Of a stretch of 64,000 bases of DNA, positions 57,201-64,000 are shown in pieces. Made by a program: the position numbers and the translations under genes. Each line of letters opens with the position of its first letter. Within the stretch, counting starts at the first letter, position 1. The notes under the pieces were generated by a model. That model had not been told where the DNA came from. It worked only from the letters and a program-made list of their open reading frames with translations, and made no database searches. The stretch is from NCBI GenBank assembly GCA_965206615.1, contig CBDBKI010000005.1, positions 3,906,001 to 3,970,000 of the forward strand, read 5' to 3'. Origin of the DNA: VXNE01 sp965206615. Lineage in GTDB: Bacteria > Pseudomonadota > Gammaproteobacteria > Pseudomonadales > Azotimanducaceae.

Positions 57201-59391
57201 TGCCAGCCGCCACCTGGTTGCCACCACCGTGACCCAGCGCCCCCTGGATCTTGTTCAGGATGTAGCTCGCCCCGTCGTCCTCCTCATCCAGGAAGTCCCG
57301 GAATATCTGCAGGTTGATCGCCTCGTGGTCGGGGTTCTCGTCCGTCACCAACACCAATCGCGTGTTCCCCGACGCGCCGCCTTCCACATGACAGCTGATG
57401 CACTTCGACTGCACGATCGGACCCGAGATCAACTGCCGGAACACCGCTTCCGCCGTCTGCGGTTCCTGAATCGCGCCGCCACGCGCACCCCGAACCGGTG
57501 CCGTCGACAGGTTCGTCAGGTGGCCCGTCGGGCTCCGGAGCAGACTCATCGCCGCCACGGGGCGGTCCGATTCAATCATGAGTTGCCACTTGCCCGCACC
57601 GTCCCCCAGCGCACCGTCCAGGCCCTCGCCACCGGACTCCAGCCCCGCCGCCGTGTACGCGCGTGCCGTACCCGCCGGAACCGATGCCTGCACGGCACCG
57701 CCCGGCGACGCGCCACTGTCGTCGATGCCCGTGATCGTCACCGCCGCCGACTCGTCCCCCGCGTTGACGATCCGCAGCCAACTCACCTGACGGTCATTGC
57801 TCCCGGGATTGAAGATCGCCACCCGGTGAACGTCTCCCTCCACCGGCGCCGCGTCATGCATCGCCGTCAAAAAACCGTCCGTCGTGCGTATGTACGCCAG
57901 CACTTCGATGTCCGACTCGCTCGACAGCTCCAGGCGCCAGTCTCCTTCCCCCGCGCCCGTGCTGCCCGTCAGCCCTTTGGCCGCGTTGCCCTGCTCCAGA
58001 TCGTTCGAGTTGAACGGCGATACCGCTCCCGCAGCTACCGTCAACGTCAGCGGCTCGTACTCCCAGTCCGTGTCGTCGTACGCCTGGATCGCCACCTGCG
58101 CTTGCGCATCACCGCGGTTGCGCACCCGCACGAACCCCTGCAGCGTCGCATCCGACGCCGACGGGAACATCGACACCGCGTGTACTCCGTCCACCTCGTT
58201 CGACGGCGCCGTCGACAGGTTCGTCAGGTGACCCGTCGGACTCGACAGCAGACTCATCGTGTGAATCGATCCTTCGGACATCACCGTCAGGCGCCACTTC
58301 CCCGTGCCGTCCCCCAGCGCGCCCGTCAGGCCCGTGCCACCGGACTCCAGGTCCGCCGCCGTCAGCGTCGTTGTCGCACCCGCTGCTACCGCCAACTGCA
58401 CCGCACCGCCCGGCGACATGCCGCTGTCGTCCACCCCCTCGATCGTGACCGCCGCCTCTTCCTCCCCCGGGTTGATCAGACGCAGCCGGCTCACCTGACG
58501 GTCGTTGCTCCCGGGGTTGAAGATCGCGATGCGGTGGATGCCCTCTGCCGCCGGCGCCACGTCGTGCATCGACGTCAGAAAGCCGTCCGTCGTGCGGATG
58601 TACGACAGCACCTCGATGTCCAGATCGCTCGTCAGCTCCAGACGCCAGTCTCCCTGGCCCGCACCCGTGCTGCCACTCAGGCCCTTGGCCGCGTTGCCGG
58701 TCTCCAGATCGCCCGAGTTGAACGGCGCCGTCTGCCCGACCTCGAGCGACAGCGTCAGCGGACCGTACGAGACGCCGGTGTCGTCGACCGCCAGCACGCT
58801 TACTTCCCCCGACTCCGCCGAGTGGTTCACCACCCGCACGAAGCCCTGCAGTATCGCGTCCGACGCCGACGGGAACATCGGCACCAGGTGGGTCGTGGTG
58901 TTGGAGCCGGTTGCCGTCGCGAAGGCTGTGGACCAGGCATCATGCGGCGCCGACTCGGCGTCGCCGCTGGAGCCAAGACCGCCAGGCACGCCGGATAGCG
59001 GCGGGGCGCGCAACACGCCGCCAGCGGTTGCGGTCAGCATGTCCTCACTGGACCAGGGCGCGCTCGAGACCACATCGCCCCAGTCCTGCAGCGCGCGCCG
59101 AACGTCGTCGTCCGTCACCACCGGACAGCTCAGTTCCACCGCCGGCGCGCTCGGCGTCGAGGCGTACATCGTGTCCGGCATGCGGGCATGTGCGGCCGAG
59201 CGCCGGCGTTCGGACTCCCAGCGCAACCGTGCCACGCGGGCGCGTTCCGCTTCGCGCGCCTCGCGCGCCGCCGACAGCGCCTGCTGGCGCTCCAAGTGTG
59301 CCCGGTGGTCTTGGGCGTGCGACGGAGCCGCGACGACGCTGGCCAGAGCGGCCGACGTCACCCACCACGCAACTCCCACGAGTAATCGCAC
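54246..59391 (-). pseudogene. Large exported DUF1588/DUF1592-type cytochrome-like protein with surface modules, one frameshift
   Basis: The first frame runs from ATG 59389-59391: signal peptide (to APSHAQ), a charged coiled coil, two recurrent surface modules (about residues 165-640), a haem motif CISCH near residue 664, the DUF1592-like region (FHEFLIRAANDR, WTYYHFLGLDIEK), a second CTVCH near residue 1028 with LDPVAGAFQNYGNEGFY, two beta-rich segments and further DUF-type sequence (ESSCPIVLREFYLL). A frameshift in the C4/G3 run near 54771-54778 cuts it. The next frame reads NDHWALWQTCNAPVSISVPD to YLLMDYRYLYL, stop 54246. Repaired length is about 1715 residues. It could still be made by slippage, or the shift could be an assembly error. 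Paired with DUF1501. Confidence 0.8.
57490..58900 (-). repeat. Two tandem surface modules in the DUF1592-type protein
   Basis: Two copies of the same two-half module as in the giant and LRR proteins (FPSASDA.LQGFVRV, FNPGSNDRQVS, SSPTGHLTNLSTAP). Here the module precedes a haem-binding protein, showing it is an exchangeable extracytoplasmic domain and not tied to one effector type. Confidence 0.85.
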
Positions 59392-59469
59392 GGCTCGCCC
59401 TCGCGATCGCGACCTAGGGACGACTGTCCCGGCTGCAAGTGTCTTAGACTATCCTGCCGATGTCCACTA

Positions 59470-59901
59470 TCAGAGCCCCGCGATGGTGAGGGCCCAGGAA
59501 TGCACTCTAAGGAACCCATAAAACCCACGTAATACGCGGCTTTCAGAGCGTTTTGCCACAAACAATTGAACGGCTAGTGCGGCAATGGGCGCGCCGGCTG
59601 CGGACGTGAGGGCAGGCGTTCCGCCGCCGGTGCCACTGAAGCGGCGCACGGTGATGACTTCGCCCGCATCGCTGACGAAGGTCACGCTGCCGCCATGCTG
59701 GCCGCCGGCGATCGGCGGGTAAGGGTTTCTTCTGCTGCGCCCGTCGGGAAAACCGAACAATACGCGGCGGATGAAGGCAAGCAACGTGCTCTTGCCCGCT
59801 TCGTTCGCTCCCAGGAAGACGGTTACAGGTCCCTCGAAGGGCCCGCAGTCGAAGTCGGCGAACTTGCCGAAACCGTCGATGTGGAGGCTTCGAATTCTCA
59901 C
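59470..59901 (-). pseudogene. N-terminal fragment of a YhaN-like AAA ATPase
   Basis: IRSLHIDGFGKFADFDCGPF and LGANEAGKSTLLAFIRRVLF (Walker A GxNxxGKS) are the start of YhaN/SbcC-type ATPases. Homology ends near residue 105 (SAAGAPIAALAVQLF); the full protein is usually about 1000 residues with coiled coils and a distal Walker B. The rest of the open frame is unrelated. The ATG at 59901 overlaps the YhaO-like stop (ATGA). Confidence 0.8.
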
Positions 59902-61166
59902 TCGTCGTCCTCGGACAGCAGATTTACGGCCATCGATTCCGCCTCCTCGAGAAGCACCAGGAGATCATGATCGTCCGGCGCATCGTCCAGATGACGGCGG
60001 AAGCGGTGATGTTGGTACAGGTCCGCCAGTCCTTCGCGCAGACTCATTAGCCGCGTAGGATCCTCCCGCGCTTGATCCACGGTCCGCAGCACCTCCGCCA
60101 GAAACTCGGAACCGGCGGCGCGTCCCTCGCGATCGAACGCTGCGCGCGTCTCGTCCTCCACGCGATCGCACCAAAGGAACGGCGTCCGTCCGTCCCAGGC
60201 GTCATTGATCTGCGCCGCCAGATCGCCCTCGGCGGGCTCCCGGCGCAGGAACTCGGCCAATCGGCCTCGGCCGCGCAGCGTGACGCGGACAAGGACGTGG
60301 CGGTCGCCCGCGTCGTCCCACGCGCCCTGTACTCTTTCGTGCAGCGCGTCGAGCAAGTCCTGTTCCGTCTCCATGGCGTCAATGGGGACCGCGATCCGTT
60401 CCCAGCGGACCGAATCCACGGCGCGAAACTGCGGACGCACGTCGCCGCCAACGTCCACCTCCACGAGATACACCCCGCGCGGGCCGGTTTCGTTGAAGTG
60501 TCTGCCCTGGGGATTGCCGGGATACGCCACGGCCGGATCCCGTTCGTTCAGGATCTGACGCGTGTGGATATGGCCGAGTGCCCAGTAGTCGATGCCGGAC
60601 CGCCGGAGATCGTCCAGGGAACACGGAGCGTAGGGGGCGTGTCCCGGATTGTTGCCGACGTTCGTGTGCAGCAGACCGATGGAAAACGGCCCGGGGTCGG
60701 CACGGCCGAGGCGGCGGACCAGGTTCGCTGTGACGTCGCGGCGCGCATAGCTAATGCCGTGGACGACGGTCCGCTCGGGATCGTCCCGGAACACGGGCAC
60801 GGCCTCGAATTCGGATCCGAATCGGTGACAGCCCCCCGGATACTTGAGCCGCGCCTCCCAGCCGTCGAGGGGATCGTGGTTGCCGTGGCAAACGAAGGAC
60901 CGAATGCTCGCGGCATGGAGCCGATCCAGGCCGTCGACGAATCTGCTCTGGGCGCGAAGGCTGCGGTCGGCCCCGTCGTAGATGTCTCCGGCCACGAGCA
61001 GCGCGTCCACCTCCTCTCGAATGCACAGTTCGACGATGTTCTCGTAGGCTTGGAACGTTGCGTCGTAAAGGGCGCTCGCGACATGGTCCGGCGCTGCGGC
61101 CCGCAATCCCTTGAACGGGCTGTCGAGATGCAAGTCGGCCGTATGGACGAATCGAAGGAGGGTCAT
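59898..61166 (-). CDS. YhaO/SbcD-like DNA repair exonuclease
   Basis: 422 residues from ATG 61164-61166, where FVHTADLHLDSPF starts the phosphoesterase domain; the frame opens 18 codons earlier. All metal-binding motifs are present: TADLH, LVAGDIYDG, CHGNHDPLDG, LLHTNVG and LGHIHTRQI. The C-terminal ~170 residues form the capping domain (RVTLRGRGRLAEFLRREPAE). Works with a YhaN-like ATPase on DNA ends in related systems. The partner is truncated here. Confidence 0.88.
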   Translation of the reverse strand: MTLLRFVHTADLHLDSPFKGLRAAAPDHVASALYDATFQAYENIVELCIREEVDALLVAGDIYDGADRSLRAQSRFVDGLDRLHAASIRSFVCHGNHDPLDGWEARLKYPGGCHRFGSEFEAVPVFRDDPERTVVHGISYARRDVTANLVRRLGRADPGPFSIGLLHTNVGNNPGHAPYAPCSLDDLRRSGIDYWALGHIHTRQILNERDPAVAYPGNPQGRHFNETGPRGVYLVEVDVGGDVRPQFRAVDSVRWERIAVPIDAMETEQDLLDALHERVQGAWDDAGDRHVLVRVTLRGRGRLAEFLRREPAEGDLAAQINDAWDGRTPFLWCDRVEDETRAAFDREGRAAGSEFLAEVLRTVDQAREDPTRLMSLREGLADLYQHHRFRRHLDDAPDDHDLLVLLEEAESMAVNLLSEDDE

Positions 61167-61232
61167 GCTTGGTGCGATTCTATCCCGGCGACTTCGACAA
61201 TGTGCCGGTGATCGGGACATCGTCCACGATGG

Positions 61233-61737
61233 TCAGTTTTCCGGTTCCCCCCGCTTGCCGCAAACGGCGCACTTCGGGTTCTTGGGCAGCGTGAACTTGC
61301 GCCACCCCATGCGCTTGGCGTCGAGATAGAGCACGTAGCCTACGAGCGTCTCGCCGACGCCGGCGATCAGCTTCACCGCTTCCATGGCCTGCACCGAGCC
61401 GGCGATGCCGACCAGGGGCGCGATGACGCCGTTCTCCGCGCAGTTCAGTTCTTCGCCTTCCCCCTCCCCTGCGGGATACAGGCACTGGTAGCACGGCGAG
61501 TCCGCCTCCCTGGCATCGAACACCGCGACTTGTCCTTCCATCCGAATGGCGATCCCGGAGACCAGCGGTGTCCGGGTGTCCACGCACAGACGATTGATGG
61601 CGATGCGGCTCGCCATGTTGTCGGTGGCGTCGAGTACGAGATTCGCCTCAGCCACCGCCGCCGCGAGGACATCGCCCTCGAGCCGGCGGCACAGGGGAAC
61701 CGTCCTGACGGTAGAGTTGATTCGGGAGATCGCCGAG
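61233..61737 (-). pseudogene. C-terminal part of a MoeB/ThiF-type adenylyltransferase
   Basis: STVRTVPLCRRLEGD, ANLVLDATDNMASRIAINRL, PLVSGIAIRMEGQVAVFDAR, CYQCLYP and KCAVCGKRG give the second half of the E1-like fold with both zinc CXXC pairs. The N-terminal ATP-binding GxGxxG and Arg finger are absent; the cut coincides with the left edge of the IS3-type element near 61740. Intact homologues activate MoaD/ThiS-type sulphur carriers. Confidence 0.8.
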
Positions 61738-61806
61738 GCTGGGGAGGTTGCCTTGGGTACTGTAGGGTGGTGGAGATGAAGACCGATGACCGCAGAGAGA
61801 GACTCG

Positions 61807-62187
61807 ATGATATTGAATGAGGTTGCCCTTCCGACCCCGGACCCGGAGGTCGTGGCCAAACCGAAGCGGCGCCAGTTCAGCGCGAAGTATCGGCTGCGAA
61901 TCCTGGAGGAGGCGGAGCGCTGTACGCAGCGCGGCGAGGTGGGTCGGCGGCTTCGCCGCGAGGGGTTGTACAGCTCGCATCTGACGGCCTGGCGCAAGGC
62001 GCGCCGCAAGGGCTCGCTTCGGGAGTTGGCCTCGAAGAAGCGTGGCGCGAAACCGGCCGAACGCAATCCGCTGGATGCGAAGGTGCGCGCGTTGGAGGCG
62101 CAAGTGGCTCGCCTGGAGCACGAGTTGCGCACCGCGCACACGATCCTGGACGTGCAGGAAAAAGTTGCCGGGCTTGTCTGGGATTGA
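61807..62187 (+). CDS. IS3-family OrfA
   Basis: 126 residues from ATG 61807; an upstream in-frame ATG lies at 61786. KPKRRQFSAKYRLRILEEAE is the helix-turn-helix of IS3 OrfA proteins. GLYSSHLTAWRKARRKGSLR follows, then a leucine-zipper-like coiled coil (VRALEAQVARLEHELRTAHT). Intact, but its OrfB partner is not. Confidence 0.8.
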   Translation: MILNEVALPTPDPEVVAKPKRRQFSAKYRLRILEEAERCTQRGEVGRRLRREGLYSSHLTAWRKARRKGSLRELASKKRGAKPAERNPLDAKVRALEAQVARLEHELRTAHTILDVQEKVAGLVWD

Positions 62188-62189
62188 AC

Positions 62190-62880
62190 CTCGAAGGCGC
62201 GCCGCGCTCCTGATGGCGGCGCAACCGCTTGCGGTGCAGGTCGGCGTCGCACCGGCGTGCCGAGCGCTGGGCGTGTCGCGGCGTCCTGGGACATCACCAA
62301 GCTGTTGGGGCCGACCAAGTGGACGTACTTCTACCTCTACGTCGTGCTCGACATCTTCTGCCGCTACGCGGTCGGCTGGATGGTCGCCGACCGGGAGAAC
62401 TCGGTGCTGGCCGGTCGTCTCATTGAAGAGAGCTGCCACAAACAGGGCGTCGAGCCCCAGGTGCTCACCCTGCACTCCGACCGCGGCGCGCCGATGACCA
62501 GCAAGTGCACCGCACAACTGCTCGCCGATCTCGGCGTGACCCGCTCACTGAGCCGCCCCCAGGTGTCCGACGACAACCCGTTCTCCGAGGCGCAGTTCAA
62601 GACCCTGAAGTACCACCCCGGCTTCCCTGGACGCTTCCACGACATCACCGCCGCGATCGCCTTCTGCCGCACGTTCTTCCCCTGGTACAACACCGAGCAT
62701 CGCCATGGCGGGATCGCGATGCTCACCCCGGACGACGTGCATCATCATCGAACCCAGAGCGTGCTGGACCAGCGCGGGCGCACCCTTCAAGCCGCCTGGA
62801 CCCGTCATCCCGAACGCTTCGTTCGGGGCATCCCTAAACCAGCCCCCCTTCCCGAAGCGGTCTGGATCAACCCACCCGTC
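62190..62880 (+). pseudogene. IS3-family OrfB with internal deletion
   Basis: A short piece of the N-terminus (LMAAQPLAVQVGVAPACRAL) is followed at about 62278 by SWDITKLLGPTKWTYFYLYV in another frame. The catalytic residues remain: WDITK (first Asp), LHSDRGAPMTS (second Asp) and DNPFSEAQFKTLKY (Glu). The region normally between them and the N-terminus, roughly 100 residues, is gone. AVWINPPV is the usual end. Confidence 0.8.
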
Positions 62881-62974
62881 ACATCCACAACAGGGGGGGG
62901 ATTGGGGTTGATGGCGGCTGGGAGGAGGCAACGGTGCGGAGCTTGATCCTGCAGGTATCTGCCACCCGCCGCCG

Positions 62975-63136
62975 GTGATCGTGCGCGACGTCGCGCAGGT
63001 GGCTCATGGGCTGGCCTACCGCAGGGGTTTGGGGGGTGCGCGGGAGAAATCGGTGGTCTTGATGCGAGCTGCTCGGGGGGAAGGGCTGTATGTGCCGAGT
63101 CCGCTGGAGAAGCAGCAGGGCGGCGAATCACACTAG
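62975..63136 (+). CDS. Small unrecognised ORF conserved in both duplication arms (right)
   Basis: Counterpart of 19545-19706: VIVRDVAQVAHGLAYRRG to PSPLEKQQGGESH. Of four base differences I saw, two change residues (Arg for His, Gly for Arg). Convergent with the helicase fragment. Function unknown. Confidence 0.35.
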   Translation: MIVRDVAQVAHGLAYRRGLGGAREKSVVLMRAARGEGLYVPSPLEKQQGGESH

Positions 63137-63250
63137 CGGATCGGGGCGCGGTGGATGCCCGGGGCCGGGAGGTGGGTGACGGTGGATCGCGTTGTGGGAG
63201 TAATCGAGGCTGGTTGAGCGGATGGCAGAGAGGTTGCCGGTCTGAGTTTG

Positions 63251-64000
63251 TCACTGGGAGCGCTTACGGTGGCGCACGGCGGGAACGATCTTGGCGGAGA
63301 GCGAGCAGATGGTAGCGGTCCTGGATCCGCGGGTGAGTGCGACGTAGAGGTTGTTGGAGTCGAGGGTGGCGACGTCGAGGATCACGACGTGGTCGGCTTC
63401 CAAGCCCTTGAGGAGGAGGGTGCTGCCGATGCCGCGGTTCGGCAGGCGCCGGCCGACCGCGCGACGTTCCTCGCGGACCTTGATCGCGGCCTCGGCGGGG
63501 GATACGCCGTCGGGTCCAGGTCGGCACATGCGCAGCGCACGGAGCGCTACCCGGAACGCTTCGGGACGGAAAACCCGACTTCCCGGACGGCGGGAACAGG
63601 CGTCAAGGAGGTTAGCGGCGGCTTCCGCGGTCGGCGTGTCGCAGAGACGGAGAGCGGCCTGCTCGACCTCGTCTGGGGGCTTTCGCGCACGTCCTGCCTC
63701 CAATATCCGGACGCGCTTGAGAACGTCTTTAGGACTGACGTTGGTCATGATCGCGCCGGCAAAGGCGAGTGTGGCGGAGAGTTCGCAGCCGGCGGCGCGC
63801 TCGAGGCGGAGTGCGAAGGAGGTTACGGATCTTAGGTCAACCGGCTCGACGGCGACGAGTCCGGGGACGCTCCTGGCGACGCGATGCCGACTGTCCTCCG
63901 ATCTGCTGTCGCCGATGACGAGGGCGGTCTGGGACTGCACGCAGTTGGGACATCGGGCGGCGGTGAGGCGCGTAGCGTGGTCAGAGGCATCGCCTCTAAG
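63251..64000 (-). CDS. UvrD-like SF1 helicase C-terminal part (right copy, continues outside window)
   Basis: The frame is open from 64000 to a stop at 63251 and is nearly identical to the left copy: LLKGLEADHVVILDV and NNLYVALTRGSRTATI. One difference restores RCPNC where the left copy has RCPNR. Unlike the left copy, this one is not visibly cut in the window and may belong to a complete helicase beyond base 64000. If so, this is the parent and the 18.4-19.4 kb copy is the derivative. Confidence 0.65.
   Translation of the reverse strand, partial: LRGDASDHATRLTAARCPNCVQSQTALVIGDSRSEDSRHRVARSVPGLVAVEPVDLRSVTSFALRLERAAGCELSATLAFAGAIMTNVSPKDVLKRVRILEAGRARKPPDEVEQAALRLCDTPTAEAAANLLDACSRRPGSRVFRPEAFRVALRALRMCRPGPDGVSPAEAAIKVREERRAVGRRLPNRGIGSTLLLKGLEADHVVILDVATLDSNNLYVALTRGSRTATICSLSAKIVPAVRHRKRSQ

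Larger units (their letters stand above)
61740..62902. mobile_element. Decayed IS3-family element
   Basis: Carries OrfA intact and an OrfB with an internal deletion. It lies between the MoeB/ThiF fragment and the right duplication arm. Terminal repeats are not clear, so the limits are set by where flanking homology stops. Confidence 0.6.
62903..64000. repeat. Right arm of the long inverted duplication (matches 18681-19778)
   Basis: Reverse complement of the left arm over its full visible length with a small number of substitutions, continuing beyond the window. It starts immediately at the IS3-type element's inner edge, as the left copy's end is also not at a gene boundary. Confidence 0.9.

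Overview
The window is GC-rich, gene-dense and heavily reworked bacterial DNA. An MtrB/PioB-type outer-membrane barrel, lipoproteins with lipoboxes, a Tat-exported DUF1501 protein and several transposase types point to a Gram-negative bacterium, most likely a gammaproteobacterium or relative. That placement is inference; no rRNA, tRNA or housekeeping operon is present to confirm it. Many genes are cut at one end, carry single-base frameshifts, or lie against insertion sequences, so this looks like a large accessory region or a genome in active decay. Some frameshifts sit in homopolymers (C7 at 38370-38376, the C4 run near 54771) and could be assembly errors.

Region 1 (1-16.5 kb, mostly minus strand) encodes exported and surface proteins: a partial PDZ/M48-like lipoprotein, a 2450-residue adhesin-like protein (surface modules, three five-repeat propeller-like blocks, CARDB, cadherin and FnIII domains), a truncated module protein, two Rpn/YhgA-type proteins (one broken), and an internalin-like LRR protein. 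A ~240-residue module ending in SPTGHLTNLS recurs in this region and again at 57-59 kb.

Region 2 (16.5-27.5 kb) has an IS1634-type transposase next to a truncated SF1 helicase, a compact unknown three-gene cassette (20.0-22.1 kb), a decayed conserved gene, an FG-GAP/metzincin protease, and a decayed IS1595 element with a coupled passenger ORF.

Region 3 (27.5-47 kb) is a defence and toxin-antitoxin island: a CBASS-like pair (intact TIR-SAVED effector, cyclase missing its second half), a coupled operon of a lipoprotein, a small membrane protein and a GluR0-like glutamate-receptor potassium channel, then RES/Xre, MNT/HEPN and HigBA modules. Between them lie IS256, IS66, IS3 and ISKra4-like remains, a broken integrase, and one intact IS256 copy with a 9-bp target duplication.

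Region 4 (47-61.7 kb): a ~1.97-kb integrase-type IS separates a cut HEPN-like gene from a cut MtrB/PioB barrel. A DUF1501 protein and a large DUF1588/DUF1592-type protein with two CXXCH haem motifs follow, then an intact YhaO-like nuclease with only the N-terminus of YhaN, and the C-terminus of a MoeB/ThiF protein.

Region 5 (61.7-64 kb) is a decayed IS3 element followed by a nearly identical inverted copy of the 18.7-19.8 kb helicase segment. This gives inverted repeats of at least 1.1 kb bracketing about 43 kb.
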